DNA of 64,000 nucleotides, taken from NCBI GenBank assembly GCA_951213105.1, contig OX578144.1:86999015-87063014 (forward strand). The letters are read 5' to 3'. This DNA is from Amaurobius ferox. Its lineage: Eukaryota > Arthropoda > Arachnida > Araneae > Amaurobiidae. Of this stretch, positions 1 through 14,395 are shown one piece after another. Made by a program: the position numbers and the translations under genes. The notes under the pieces were generated by a model that made no database searches, was not told the DNA's origin, and was given only the letters and a program-made list of their open reading frames with translations. Position 1 is the first letter of the stretch. The number at the start of each line of letters is the position of its first letter.

Positions 1-849
1 AAGAGTATCATGTATCCAAATAGTACATATATCCAATGATAAGTTCATTTATTTAATCATGAAACTCAGAATGTTTCATTCTGTTCCCACCAAAATTTTA
101 TCTAAAAGGCAGAATAGGATAACGGTATCCCGTATATCAATTTTGTAATTAAGGCTAAATTAATTGAAATTGACAAAAAATATAAACAATCATATTTAAT
201 AAATATCTGCTTCAAAGGGCTAACTGCCTTCATATTTAATATGTTTTCTGGTAATTGTATTTTTTTTTGGTAATTGATGCAAATTTGTAATATATATGTT
301 GATTACAAATCCAATTTGCATGTTTATTTTGCGTATGTTGTCAAGTGAGAAATCAATACAATAAAATGTACTTTTAATTCAGAGCAATATTTTAATAAGG
401 TAAAGGATATTTAACTCGAAATTTATCAAATCATTTCTTATGCGCAGATTTGTATTAGCAAACGTAAATTCTAATGAGGCTTGATTATAAAGAACAAACG
501 TTCAATGTTACTTACGTTTCAAAAATTTACCAGATCGCCTTCTGTAACACTTTTGTCCTAAAAATAATTATAAGGAATATTTTACTTCATACGGTATTTA
601 AACTAATAATTTACTTCAATACTTCTATTGTGGGGGGGAGGGAGTTAAACTGAAATTTTGGCTCCCAAAATGGTCGTTTTGAAACTAAAATGGACCCCTT
701 TCTGTGAAGGGAAGAGGGGGTATTTACAAATTTTGCCTAATATCCTAAAATTCCTAGTTGCTGCCCTGCTTGAAAGGAGATGGAATAAAATCAATTACCT
801 TATATATTTTAGAATGATAGAGAAGAAATAATCCTTTCCGAAACAGTAG
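1..849. other. Unit interior, no gene seen
   Basis: This AT-rich stretch has short open frames only. It includes a G-rich block near 630-645 (GTGGGGGGG) that varies between copies, which makes it useful for telling copies apart. Equivalent blocks are 12417-13349, 26933-27864 and 62028-62529. No motif was recognised. Confidence 0.5.
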
Positions 850-1115
850 CGAGTCTGATAAGATGCGTGCAAGTGAAACCGAAAGTTGGCTTCTTTTTCG
901 GAATATTTTCCGCTCCCTGCATTACTCCGAATATGTGTTCTGAATTATGCATATCCTAAATGCACTTCGTAAAAGCGGGGGAGAACAGTGATACATTTTT
1001 GTCATGTTTGACAGGTTACTGCATTTCCCTCCTGAGTCATCTGTGACGCCTTGAGGTGCAGTGTTTAAAATTGTAACAAATGTGTTGTAAAATCGCATTT
1101 GTGCAACTTGCATTG
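850..1115 (+). repeat. Dispersed repeat R2, copy-1 member
   Basis: The core reads GAATTATGCATA..CTAAATGCAC, preceded by CCGAAAGTT and CTTCTTTTTCGG and followed by GTGATACAT and TGTCATGTTTGACA. The same order of blocks occurs in the other units and, more diverged, at 23.3-24.1, 49.6, 50.6 and 59.6-60.4 kb. It has no coding potential that survives comparison between members. Confidence 0.75.
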
Positions 1116-1250
1116 AACTCTATTGATTGTTAGTTGATCAATGTGTTAGTACACAGAGGATAATATATATTATTTTTTAATTGTAGTATTCGCAATAGTA
1201 TGTACACAACGTTAGTATGCACTTATGTATCCATATTAATATTTTGTTTA

Positions 1251-1901
1251 TTACTTCCCTTACAATACATGGTAATGTATAAAGTACTCGAGACATATCG
1301 AAAATGGCAACATTAGTTGCCATTTTATATTGTTTTGAGTTTTCTAAAACATGGAACATGCATTTCAGCGTGGTGTATGTATATCTTTCCGTCTCTGTGG
1401 CTGTGCAATGTATGTACGTCTAGCTCAACTACCCAACAAAATTCCACACAATTTGTTAGGTACATCACTTATGGGTTATCCTGGTGCTGATTAAATTTTG
1501 ATACTATTCCAAAAAGTAATATCTTGCTAAAAGACCAGCAAAAATCGTCAAAATCTGCAATACAAAACTAAATATGCTTAGTCGTATTGATTCAACGGTT
1601 GTTTCGCGCTCAATTTCTGAAGGCAGAAAGAATAAATCCACGCTTATTTCTCTAGAACCAAATGTTTTCTAGATATTTAAATGTTTTTATAATGCTTGCA
1701 GTCTGGTGACGTTTAGTTATGCGACAGGTTGCCGGATGAATAAGAAAATGTTTGAAATCTGTGTATTGAATATGATTTCAAATTAATATTTGTGTTATTT
1801 TGTGCATTTAAACTCAATTTGATTGATGACGAGTAAAGTGAAGAAAAAGTGAATTTGAGCCTGTAGGTAATGTTATGTGTTGCCCACATCACATTAGAGG
1901 G
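1251..1901 (+). repeat. Dispersed repeat R1, copy-1 member
   Basis: It opens with a palindromic head (TTACTTCCCTTACAATACAT, then ATGTATAAAGTA). It continues with GGTGCTGATTAAATTTTG and a TTTCTAGATATTTAAA segment, and closes with TGTTGCCCACATCACATT. The same block order is seen at 35158, 37193 and 39414. A local 11-bp stem with a 4-nt loop lies at 1301-1326. Confidence 0.75.
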
Positions 1902-4779
1902 TTTTTTACGGCTTCTTTAGTAGTTGTTTTCTGAATAATTTTGAAAATGAAACGATATCATTTATAAGTTGATTAAATCGAACAATTTATGGAATAGGTG
2001 GCTGCATGTTGAAGGAATGAGAGGTCATCAGTTCAGAAATTTAACTTCTAACTGATATCTGAAGGAACTTCTTCAGATCTAGTGAATATAATTTCTCAAC
2101 ATCGTACTGGCATATCGTACTCAATATCGTAAATCAACGTCTGGGCAGCCGAAGATCGCAGATTTGATTCGCTGCTGGTGCATACTTTTACAACCTCTAT
2201 TGTAATTTACGTATTAAAATTCTCCATGTAGGTTATCAATAACAAAACAAAAATTCACTTATTCGAAAGCTTATACCGGAATTTTATACAATCATCGTTC
2301 TATTTTATGTTTCTTCATTTCGAAATAAAACGACAGAGGTCATTCTAAATTCAGCTTTTCTCCTATGCAATATATCTCTGTAAGATATCTGTCTACAAAT
2401 AAATAAATGGGAGACAAGAAAATATCTCCTTTCAGATGTATGGTGATGTAGAGATTGCAATTTTTCATTCAGACAAAATTTCTCCCTGTCTCAAGCTATT
2501 TTATTAATATCTATGTTTATTCAGAATTCACTGAATCTTTTAAGAAGCTTTATATAGTTTTTATGCAAAGAAGTCGAATTTTATACTGAGAATAATATTT
2601 TCATGATATTTATGCCGCTTTAATTCACAAGAATATTTTTGATAGCTACATTAATATCCATATATGTTTTAAAAGGTTCCAGGATCGCAGACGCTGAGTC
2701 AGCATAATTGATGCTAGAATAGTGGAAATATGACTCCGAAGATCTAAATGGCTTTTTATTTATTGATACTTAAATAAGTTCTTTCAGGAAAAACTGAAAT
2801 CTTGATAGAAATGAAAAGTTAATTGCATAAATATGTCACCAGAAACATGTTCCATAAACACCAAAAACAAACGCAAAATCTTTAGCGGTTTATAATATTT
2901 TTCATTAATGAGAAAATTATAGCGCGCATTATTGTTAACTTGGCGACATTTACCAAAAGTCACCAAATTGGCGATGTGTCTTTCTATTTTTCGCTGAGTT
3001 CACCTAAGTGACATCATACAAAGCGCGACAGCAACAGATATAGGCTATTCTTATGTGCTACACGATGTAACTTTAAGTCCACAGGGTCTGTCTTCGTCCT
3101 GGTCCTTGTGATATACATAAGAAGACTTCGATCGCTTCGACTAATTCAAATTGCTGTTTTAAGAGTTTTATTTTAACCTTTTTCTTACGGGTGGGACAGC
3201 GTCCATCTCAAATGAAGAACCTCCTAAAAAGACAGGACTTTGCCATACTTATCCCAAACAGTTCGATCCACCTTTGCGAACATTGGCATCAAGTCTTTGA
3301 GGTTTACGGATACGGTTTACATTTGCAGAAAAGTTGTGATTTTGTAAATTGGTTTAAGATTTTAAGACTTTCGTTTAACGATAAGTGTATGAGAAACGAT
3401 CATCTTCCGGATCTAGTAGACTTCACATACACGATTGATAGGTGACTTTTAAACGGGAACATCCTTTCTGAACCATGATTAATATATTGCCTCGGCGTTC
3501 ATAATTGGTTCATAGGTCTACGAGAAGTTAGGAGAGAACAAATGGTTTAGATTGACGGTAAAGAAGGCTTCGTTTGATTCGCTATTTTGCCTAAAAGTAA
3601 CCAAGTTAGTTGCATTATATCAAGTTTGAATACAATTATCAAAATATTTATTTGAAAGGAGTTACTGAAATTCTCACAAAACTGACACAGCTGCTAAAAT
3701 TCAGTAACCTTATACAGGGTTTTTAACATGTTATAGAAAGTTTAATGTATTTGTTGTTTCTAGAATGTTTGAAACCATAATTAAAGATAACAAGTAGATG
3801 ATATTTCACCAATTATTTGGCATATCTTTACAATTTCGTCTCCAATTAATTTTTTGATCATACGTTAAATTTGCACTTCATTGAATATATATGATTAAAT
3901 ACCGATAATTTGTAGACCATGCTATTAGACGTCAGGCTTCCCAAGCCTGTGCGACATCTAAAGCATTACTAAGTACACTGAATAAGTCTAAATGTTCAGC
4001 TTTCATAAATTATCTTTTACCAACAATGCCTTGCCATCTTTTAAACAATGCCTTGTTATGCTACATACCTTAATTGCAATGTATTTAGCTGCATTAACTC
4101 TGTGGCTGCACGAGTTGTGCTGTTAGAAAAATCAACAGTCCTATGATGATACGAACAGACCTATAATAATATGACCTTTAAGGTCTGTGTGTCTGACAGT
4201 TAACAAAATCTAAAAATAAAAACTATATTTTTCGCTGCAGAGGGACCCAGGATAAATAGATCTCAGTAACGAAATCTAATTTGCACAATATGTATGAAAA
4301 CAACTCCCTAAAGATTGAGTTTCTAGATAAAATTTCCCACATGAATTGAAACATCCACTTTTCTTGAACATTTTATCAAAAATGGTATTTTGTAAATGTA
4401 TTAAAGCATTCTATCTTCTTCGATTAAACGTGAAACACATTTACATTTGCATTACTATAGTATTTGATTACATGATCCCAATACTAGGAAAACATCTATG
4501 TCAAATTTACTTATTACGACATTCCATTTCTTTATATTCAGACGAAAATTACGACAGATATATGTAATTGAGTTCCTTCTTGTATGGTAGACAAACATTT
4601 CTATGTAATATGTCCCCTTAAGAATAAATAGATGCGACATAATGAAATATGTCTAATATATTATATAGAAATATAATATGATTATGCTTTTATACTCCAA
4701 AATGTACTAAGGATTACTCGGGATTTAAAGCAGGAATAAATTTAATTTTTTCATTATGTTTACAAAAGAAATAGATGCC
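1902..4779. other. Unit interior, no recognised gene
   Basis: There are only short open frames, which stay open between copies because the copies are recent. Near 2935-3010 there is a segment with repeated GGCGACA/CACCAAATTGGCGA words, like those inside R1 members at 35.8 and 37.9 kb. At about 3185-3235 lies one arm of the inverted repeat that is complete only at 30245-30426. Equivalent blocks are 14396-17259 and 28851-31909. Confidence 0.5.
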
Positions 4780-5300
4780 CACAGTGCAAGCAAGTATCCC
4801 CCGTGCGTAGACTGTCGCGTAGCCTGACCCCGCACGTTAAGCGGGGACAGACGAAAATAAGTCCCACATAATAAGTCCCAATTAAAAGCTTAACACTCTT
4901 TAGCCCATTTCGCAAGCGAGCAATATGCATTGATCCCATTCTGGGCACATCGAGCGATATGCCCTAGCACGACTATGTATTACGTCTTAAATACTCTCTG
5001 CCCCCGTGTAATACATCCTAAATAAGCCTAAGTCCTAATTTTGATACGCTTAAAATTTACTTTTGTAATACTGCGTGGGTATAATACTTCCTAAATTATT
5101 TGCTCTGATAGTTTTAAATTCGGATTTTGCCCTCTGCATGGTTGTAATACGTCTTAAATAATCTCTTTTGATATGCCCTAAATGAGCTCTTTGATACGCT
5201 CTAAATAAACTCCCTTTGATACGCTTAAATACTCTGCTTCGATATGCCCTAAATAACTTCTTTTGGTTTTCTCTAAATATTCACTTATTTAGCTAAGTTT
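4780..5300 (+). repeat. Degenerate minisatellite, copy 1 (short form)
   Basis: Loosely repeated words of about 22-28 bp take the form TTTGATACGCYCTAAATAA..CTC, most regular at 5140-5290. The left part also contains TACGTCTTAAATA and CATCCTAAATAAGCC. This copy has a single CGACTATGTATTACGTC anchor (near 4970), whereas the other copies have two. Confidence 0.7.
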
Positions 5301-5964
5301 CGATGAAATTTAAAATGTATGTTTTCTAAATGAAAAACATACTCGCAATCCTAAAAATTCCATGGGCGTCATGTCCAGTTTGTTCTCTTATGATTAAATT
5401 ACCATTAGAACACCCAAATCTCAAACGAACGTTAAATGCTCTCAAACACCTAACCCCCCACCCCCACCCTCGCCTTCCCGTTATCAATGATCATTATAGA
5501 ACCTCTTGTTTCGTCGGAATCGGAAATAAAAGGCTGCGATCGGCACTTGACTTTTTGATCTTTGAAAATTTATGAGAAGTTTCACAATAATATTAAAAAA
5601 AATATCAAAAACAGAGTCATGAAAACAAAATATTATTAATCGACGATATCACACAATTTTTTTGCACAAATTTGGAATTGTGCGACGTTTTAATTTTTGG
5701 GTGTTACAATAAACAAATGCGATATTATACACTTTATAATCTTTGTGAACGCTAAGGAACTCGCTTGTGCGAAAATCGCTCAAGATGGCGCTTCAAAATT
5801 CAGTTACTAAAATGTATATTTGAATTTGAAAATAATCTCGACGAAGTATTTTCTCTCAGGAGTCAAGTACCGCTATATCAAATTTCATGACCGCACAGCG
5901 CTTAGATTATTCACTACAGACAACACAATCAGATACACAAACATACATGTTCCTTTATTATAAA
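5301..5964. other. Interval between minisatellite and R3
   Basis: This contains a C-rich patch near 5450-5475 (CCCCCCACCCCCACCC) and the conserved run TTCCCGTTATCAATGATCA, which is also found in the other units. No gene, RNA or mobile-element domain was recognised. Confidence 0.4.
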
Positions 5965-6826
5965 CACTTTACAAAAAAGTTGAAAAGTGTTTATGACTTT
6001 GTTCATTCTGTCTGTATGTATGTATGTATGTCTGTCCGTTAGCACGATAACTGCCGTAAAAATTATTATCAAAATGAAATTTTAGTATGTTGTTCAGACG
6101 GTGTGTGGGATTTATGGGAATATAAATGTATAGTATCTCCCAATTAGTTTTGGATTGAATCCGGGTTGAAAAAATGAAGTACATTGAACCCTATGGGACA
6201 TAATTTGTCAAACATTTTTAAGCAGATTTAAAATTTACAAATTGCTTCCAAAGTTTTATAAAATATTCAAATGATCACATAACATATCTAAAAAAATATC
6301 AGCGAAATATATTTAGTAGTTTTTTAAATTAAAATTAAAATATTAATTACACATGTTAGATGACGCGATCACGTTACCATTACACGAAGATATCACGTGA
6401 CCCACTTCAAAATAAAACATGGCATTCATCTTGTGTCAAAATCGTAATTTTTAAAGTTCTTTCTAATTCATATTTAGTGTTAATATTCATTGATTTTACA
6501 AAGAGACGGACGATTTTTTCGATGAAGTTTTAAGCATATATTTTTATTACTTGTACCTCCATGGTCTTAAGATTTTAAATAAAATAAATTATTATAGTAT
6601 TGTGATGAATGAAATGAACTAAAAAATGCTTTTGAATGAAATGCTGCTCTTATAGAGAGAGCCAGCCGTGCTATATTTCGGTGACTTCATTTTAATAAAG
6701 TTCATTAGTTTTCGATGAAGTTTTCAAATATAATAAAATAATGTAGTATTATGATAATTTTAAAATCTTACCGAGGAATATATCGCATTTTAGAGATGTT
6801 TAAATAAAATTGTATTGAAGTTGGAG
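5965..6826 (+). repeat. Dispersed repeat R3, truncated by deletion
   Basis: It begins near a 12-bp stem (AAACACTTT/AAAGTGTTT), then has a CTGT/ATGT-rich run, CCGTTAGCACGATAACTGCC, GATCACGTTACC and CACGTGACCC. It breaks at 6826, where the family normally continues to AATCAATGCTTTATG. After the filler GCGT the sequence becomes hAT transposon sequence. The unbroken version is at 33680-34555. Confidence 0.8.
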
Positions 6827-6830
6827 GCGT

Positions 6831-7602
6831 AACTGAAAAGGCGTAAAAAAATTCCAAGCTTATTCGGAGGTGGTGAAAAAAATCCCCATGATGATGTTAA
6901 ATCATATCACAAAATCAATATTCAATATGAAATTATAGATTAAGCATCTACTGAAATTAAGACAAGATTTAATGAGAAAAATATATCTTCTTTATTTGCT
7001 CTTAGTTCAGTATTATCAGGATCAGATGTCGAAAAATAAATGTTTAAAACATATGGAAAGTAAATAACTTCCAGAAGGAAGAATTGCTATGTGAATTGCA
7101 ACTGTTTTATTTAATTGTGAAAAATGAAAACATAGACCATCCCAATTTTAAAAGTCGCCTGTATTATTTTAAAGAGCGAATTTAAAAAATGTGTTTCCTG
7201 TTATAACATTATTAGTTAAATTGTTTTTGAGTGTGCCAATCAGCTCAGACAGTTGGGAAAAGTATTTTTCGTATTTCAGGAGGCTGAAAATTTATTTTCG
7301 CAGTACAATGGGACAAGAAAGACCTTCATTTTTAGCTGATTTAGCTATAGAACAAGATAAACCACTGGATTATGCTGATATTGTAACAAAATGTTCTCTT
7401 CTTCAAGTCTCTATGAACCGGCGTTTAAAACTTCAATTAAAAGTAAATAAATATAAATATTTGTACATAGAAACAGCATGTTAACAACAATTATGTTAAT
7501 ACCCCCCCCCCCTGTTCACAAACATTTTATTTATTCCATATTGTGGATTTTCATGCATACAAATCTCGCACCCCCAAATGAAATGCTGAAATGCCGCCAT
7601 TT
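6831..7602 (+). pseudogene. hAT transposase C-terminal relic (copy 1)
   Basis: This is the 3' half of a hAT element related to the ZMYM1/DUF4371 type. Reading + from 6831 gives pieces such as KRRKKIPS and SVLSGSDVEK with stops. An open frame at 7191-7484 then matches the hAT dimerisation domain, with visible words LFLSVPISS, RRLKIYFRSTMGQERPS and PLDYADIV. This domain normally pairs transposase subunits. The 5' half and catalytic region are gone, cut by the 20.3 kb deletion. The right terminus (GCCGCCATTT) is followed by CCCTGTAT at 7603-7610, the right copy of the target duplication that is complete in the long unit. It cannot be active. Confidence 0.85.
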
Positions 7603-7610
7603 CCCTGTAT

Positions 7611-9190
<1,580 letters not shown>

Positions 9191-11240
9191 CACTTTCCAA
9201 AACACTTTCCACTTCTTTTAATGCAAAAACGAAACTGTTTCTTGTTTATTTTTGCATTAAAGTCTCTGACCACCTTCTTAGTATCGTTGCGTGGGTAATC
9301 ATCATAGGTCAACTCAATAGGACATAAAATTTGTCATTATCATGTTCAGATGTATGCTTTGCAAGTACATGGGTACAGATATGACGTATTTTACAAATTC
9401 TCTCGCTGACAGATTTGAAATCATTTACCTTGTTCTTGGATCTCTTAGTAACGACAGTAAGTCAGTAGTAGTTTGGCAGCCTTGTTGGTAAGGCAGTACC
9501 AAAACGGTTATCTTGACGGCTGTAATAGACATTTCAGTTTTCACCAAAATACCTTGGCCTATCCATCTACTATCTTGTATAGCCAAAATGACAGCACAAT
9601 ATGTGTCTCAAAAACATTCGACAGATTTCTGAGGTCTGCACTCATGTAGAGTGCGCGAATGTTCCAAATTCCAATTCTCAATTCCAAATTCGTGCCATGA
9701 CGTCTGGTTAAATTCAGTTCTGTTTTTACATATTATGATTTTTTATCTGGAATGTGTTTACGGAGTGAAGTATCCAGCCCGACGACAAACTCCCATTCTG
9801 GAGAGCCGAAATATCTTTACTCTGGGGTATCGCAGTTGGCCTGTCTGGCTGGGGTGACCCTGACAGTAGTTATGTTACCGCCAACATAGCTCGACTAATC
9901 TTACACTCAAACAAGCCCACTCACCACGACAAAGCAATAACACCGAAGCCAGTAGGTTAGAATATTTTAACAATATTATATTTTTACATCGTAATACATC
10001 GGCGAACTCTTTTCTGAACATGGCAGTTATAATTTATTTTTATCTTCCAATTTGAAAGTGTAAATTTTAGAAAAATATTTTTGTTAGAAAGTTTTTAAAT
10101 TATTTATTGTTTTCCAAGCATGAAATAAAAGTTATTTCATTGAAAAAAAGAAAAATATAGTTAGTAAATCTGTGGTACTGGTGGTATCTACCGCTAGGGA
10201 CATATGTGCCCCAATCTGCTTCAGATACTTATATATAAAGAGTAAGTAGAGTGAGTTTTGTCTGCTATTCAGTACTGTGGAAAGAACTGGTATGTTGTCA
10301 TATGGAATAATACTAAAGACCTATTGTAGGGTTTCTATCTAGAAAAAGGTTGACCAAAAATATTCCATTGCTATCAGCACTTTGATGTTTTGCACTAAAG
10401 GAAAATGACGACCACCATAGTTGTGCCAGTGTTGTCGAAATATTGTGAGTCTGATTGCGATGTAAATGATATGTGTGGTTCACTAATAGAAATAAAAGAA
10501 CTTAAATAATGATTAACATTATTTATCATTACGTTGTGCGTTGTGTTTGAAATAACCCTCCAATTATTTATCATTAACATATCTATCTTTATCTCTTAAC
10601 ATGACCTTAAATTCATACATAGTGTATTTATTAACTGAATCGTACATTGCTCTATTGTGCCGCTATAAACCCTCCAATTATTTAACCTCTGTGTGAGTCC
10701 TGTAATGGAATTATTAATTAATATTTTACCAAAAAGATTGCAACCAATTTAACTTTAACAAAACATTTATTAAAAACATAAAATACTTATTAAACTTAAT
10801 TGCGATAATTACATACTTATTAATCATTTAGGAAGTTAGCATGTGATACCCTAAACCATATATGTATTTAATAACCAGTGGATATTTGAGGAACACATAC
10901 TTTTAATTTGGGCCTTTGCAATAGACCATAATGCTTGCAAGTATTTGGATGCACTGAACCCATCCTAGATCTCCCTTATTTGGGAACCTCTACGCAATAT
11001 TCTTCTTCTTTAGTATTGTCGTTCTATCATAATAGCAGGCAAGCCTCCACATAAGTCATAACGTCGCAGTCGTTGCACACATCTACTCAAGTCATGATTT
11101 CAGTTATCTGTTTCAGTCATATTGTACAATTATATCGTTTGTCGTTCTCGGGTCACAGGCTGTGGTTCCCACTTTTTCGGGGGTGTCATTACCCCCTTAC
11201 TTTTATTTGCCGCATTCAGTGGGACGCCACAAGCTCATTT
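9191..11240. other. Unit interior, no recognised gene
   Basis: No domain was recognised. At about 9740-9960 there is a less AT-rich stretch (CTGTCTGGCTGGGGTGACCC) conserved in all units but not convincingly coding. At 10010 the sequence GGCGAACTC joins TTTTCTGAA directly, where copies 2 and long carry about 1.2 kb with two R2 repeats. Confidence 0.45.
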
Positions 11241-11270
11241 TTCCATTGGTTACTTATTTAACCAATGGAA
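11241..11270. repeat. Perfect 12-bp stem-loop (copy 1)
   Basis: TTCCATTGGTTA, a 6-nt loop CTTATT, then TAACCAATGG and AA. The identical structure is at 25751-25780 in copy 2, and the last copy has lost it by deletion. There is no U-tract or gene context from which to call a function. Confidence 0.85.
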
Positions 11271-11539
11271 CCATTCCACATCCTCGTAAGGGTCAGCTCG
11301 GCCCCTCTGTCATGGCACCCTTAAATTTATGGCTTTCTGACCTTTAGGTTCACGGGTTATAAAACTCGGTGCCATCCAGACTACACGTATTGTTCGATGT
11401 TTCGTACACAATAAATATTCTCATAAAACTGTCTCATCAAATTGTGAGATCAATTTCTGGTCTCACAATATGCTATAGAAATGACAGATAAAAGCATATT
11501 GAACGAACACTAGATCCAATTAATGTAATATTTCTTTCA

Positions 11540-12345
11540 GAAATTGGTGATAGTATATGTGGGAAGTTAGATGTGGAAGATGAAGCCTTTCTAGAACAAT
11601 GTTTGAATACTGAATAGAAAAATTACTGTCATTATTGACGAAAAAATGGTAAGTATAATATAAAATGACGAATGGGTGAAAATCATCAGTAATACTGATA
11701 AATATAGGAGTCCTGAACTAAACAATTTATCGAAAAGAGCCTACTTGTTTCATTTAGCCGATAGAAAAATGAAGACTAAAAATCAAACACGATATTGAAA
11801 GAAAATTAAAGAAAACAGGAAAGGTAGATAGGTGAAATAAAATACACAATGCTGTTTTACCAGATGCTGGTATTAAATTTAAATGGAATAAAGCTGTTAG
11901 CTGAAAAATCTGCAAAAGATGGCTTATTTTATGTGTCTAATTTTAAAAGTTTAGTTAAAGATACCATTTTTCCACAAACTGATTTATATGCTCAATAGAA
12001 GAGTGAAGTATTTGAGGTATCTATAGAGAGGAGGTATCTGAGGCATATACTTTGTTACGAATACCATATTCTTATACGTTTAGGAAATTTCTGGGCGACT
12101 GATGGTGTTTTGAGAATAAACTTGATTGCAATCACTGACTTATAAAAAATGTGTTGATATGTTAAAAAATTTACACTTCAACGATATTGACAAAGATATG
12201 CCACGACATGATAAGAGTCGAGAGCTAAAATTTTGACTAAAATTGAAAATTTTAATAAAGTTATTTCAGTTGCTTTTGAGCCAGAAGTGCATCAGTTAAA
12301 GAAAGAGAAAGAAGTGCAAAACCTGATCGGACCAAAAAAAATGTA
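11540..12345 (+). pseudogene. Unrecognised degenerate coding relic (copy 1)
   Basis: Stretches in shifting + frames look coding-like. Examples are a frame reading EKSAKDGLFYVSNFKSL, one reading RIPYSYTFRKF (seen best in copy 2 near 26570), and one near the end reading FNKVISVAFEPEVHQ and QNLIGPKKM before a stop. Stops and frameshifts separate them. I do not recognise the family. A second copy is at 26055-26865. Confidence 0.4.
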
Positions 12346-12417
12346 AAACGGTACCAATATCTTCTGCATAATGTGTGTGCGCAATTTTTATCTAGCAAAC
12401 AACAGAAATTGCTTCAA

Positions 12418-13349
12418 AGAGTATCATGTATCCAAATAGTACATATATCCAATGATAAGTTCATTTATTTAATCATGAAACTCAGAATGTTTCATTCTGT
12501 TCCCACCAAAATTTTATCTAAAAGGCAGAATAAGATAACGGTATCCCGTATATCAATTTTGTCATTAAGGTAAATTGGATTTGGGGGTCTCGGTCCATAT
12601 TTTAAAATTCTACATATTTAAAATTGAAATTTCAACTAATTCTAGTTATTTGCGGCTAAGTTAATTGAAATTGACAAAAAATATAAACAATCATATTTAA
12701 TAAATATCTGCTTCAAAGGGCTAACTGCCTTCATATTTAATATGTTTTCTGGTAATTGTATTTTTTTTTTGGTAATTGATGCAAATTTGTAATATATATG
12801 TTGATTACAAATCCAATTTGCATGTTTATTTTGCGTATGTTGTCAAGTGAGAAATCAATACAATAAAATGTACTTTTAATTCAGAGCAATATTTTAATAA
12901 GGTAAAGGATATTTAACTCGAAATTTATCAAATCATTTCTTATGCTCAGATTTGTATTAGCAAACGTAAATTCTAATGAGGCTTGATTATAAAGAACAAA
13001 GGTTCAATGTTACTTACGTTTCAAAAATTTACCAGATCGCCTTCTGTAACACTTTTGTCCTAAAAATAATTATAAGGAATATTTTACTTCATACGGTATT
13101 TAAACTAATAATTTACTTCAATACTTCTATTGTGGGAGGGAGGGAGTTAAACTGAAATTTTGGCTCCCAAAATGGTCGTTTTGAAACTAAAATGGACCCC
13201 TTTCTGTGAAAGGAAGAGGGGGTATTTACATATTTTGCCTAATATCCTAAAATTCCTAGTTACTGCCCTGCTTGAAAGGAGATGGAATAAAATCAATTAC
13301 CTTATATATTTTAGAATGATAGAGAAGAAAGAATCCTTTCCGAAACAGT
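12418..13349. other. Copy-2 start of unit, no gene seen
   Basis: Colinear with 1-849, with about 70 bp at 12570-12655 that copy 1 lacks. No gene was recognised. Confidence 0.45.
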
Positions 13350-13617
13350 AGCGAGTCTGATAAGATGCGTGCAAGTGAAACCGAAAGTTGGCTTCTTTTT
13401 CGGAATATTTTCCGCTCCCTGCATTACTCCGAATATGTGTTCTGAATTATGCATATCCTAAATGCACTGCGTAAAAGCGTGGGAGAACAGTGATACATTT
13501 TTGTCATGTTTGACAGGTTACTGCGTTTCCCTCCTGAGTCATCTGTGACGCCTTGAGGTGCAGTTTTTAAAATTGTAACAAATGTGTTGTAAAATCGCCT
13601 TTGTGCAACTTGCATTG
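13350..13617 (+). repeat. Dispersed repeat R2, copy-2 member
   Basis: Same block order as 850-1115 with a few substitutions. Confidence 0.75.
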
Positions 13618-13741
13618 AACTCTATTGATTGTTAGTTGATCAATGTGTAGGATAATATATATTATTTTTTAATTGTAGTATTCGCAATAGTATGTACACA
13701 ACGTTAGTATGCACTTATGTGTCCATATTAATATTTTGTTT

Positions 13742-14395
13742 ATTACTTCCCTTACAATACATGGTAATGTATAAAATACTCGAGTCATATCGAAAATGGC
13801 AACATTAGTTGCCATTTTATATTGTTTTGAGTTTTCTGAAACATGGAATATGCATTTCCGCGTGGTGTATGTATATCTTTCCGTCTCTGTGGCTGTGCAA
13901 TGTATGTACGTCTAGCTCAACTACCCAACAAAATTCCACACAATTTGTTAAGCACATCACTTATGGGTTATCCTGGTGCTGATTAAATTTTGTTAATATT
14001 CCAAAAAGTAATATCTTGCTAAAAGGCCAGAAAAAATCGTCAGAATCTGCAATACAAAACTAAATATGCTTATTCATATTGATTCAACGGTTGTTTCGTG
14101 CTCAATTTCTGATGGCAGAAAGAATAAATCCACGCTTATTTCTCTAGAACCAAATGTTTTCGAGATATTTAAATTTTTTTATAATGCTTGCAGTCTGGTG
14201 ATGTTTTATTATGCGACAGGTTGCCGGATAAATAAGAAAATGTTTGAAATCTGTGCATTGAATATAATTTCAAATTAATATTCGCGTTATTTTGTGCATT
14301 TAAACTCAATTTGATGGATGACGAGTAAAGTGAAGAAAAATTGAATTTGAGCCTGTAGGTAAAGTTATGTGTTGCCTACATCACATTTGAGGGGG
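13742..14395 (+). repeat. Dispersed repeat R1, copy-2 member
   Basis: Palindromic head at 13742, end motif TTGCCTACATCACATTTGAG near 14390. Variants GTTAATATTCC and CTTATTCATATTG are shared with the last copy (63.3 kb), not with copy 1 or the long copy. Confidence 0.75.

Noticed and set aside
3191..3445. 84-codon frame preserved almost unchanged at 3191 and 15681.
   Set aside because: The surrounding non-coding DNA is equally conserved because the copies are recent. The long unit breaks the frame with the fold-back insertion, and no domain is visible.
4346..4640. Overlapping + and minus open frames kept in three units (4346, 16835, 31484).
   Set aside because: Both strands are equally conserved, as expected from duplication rather than coding selection. 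Composition is AT-driven.
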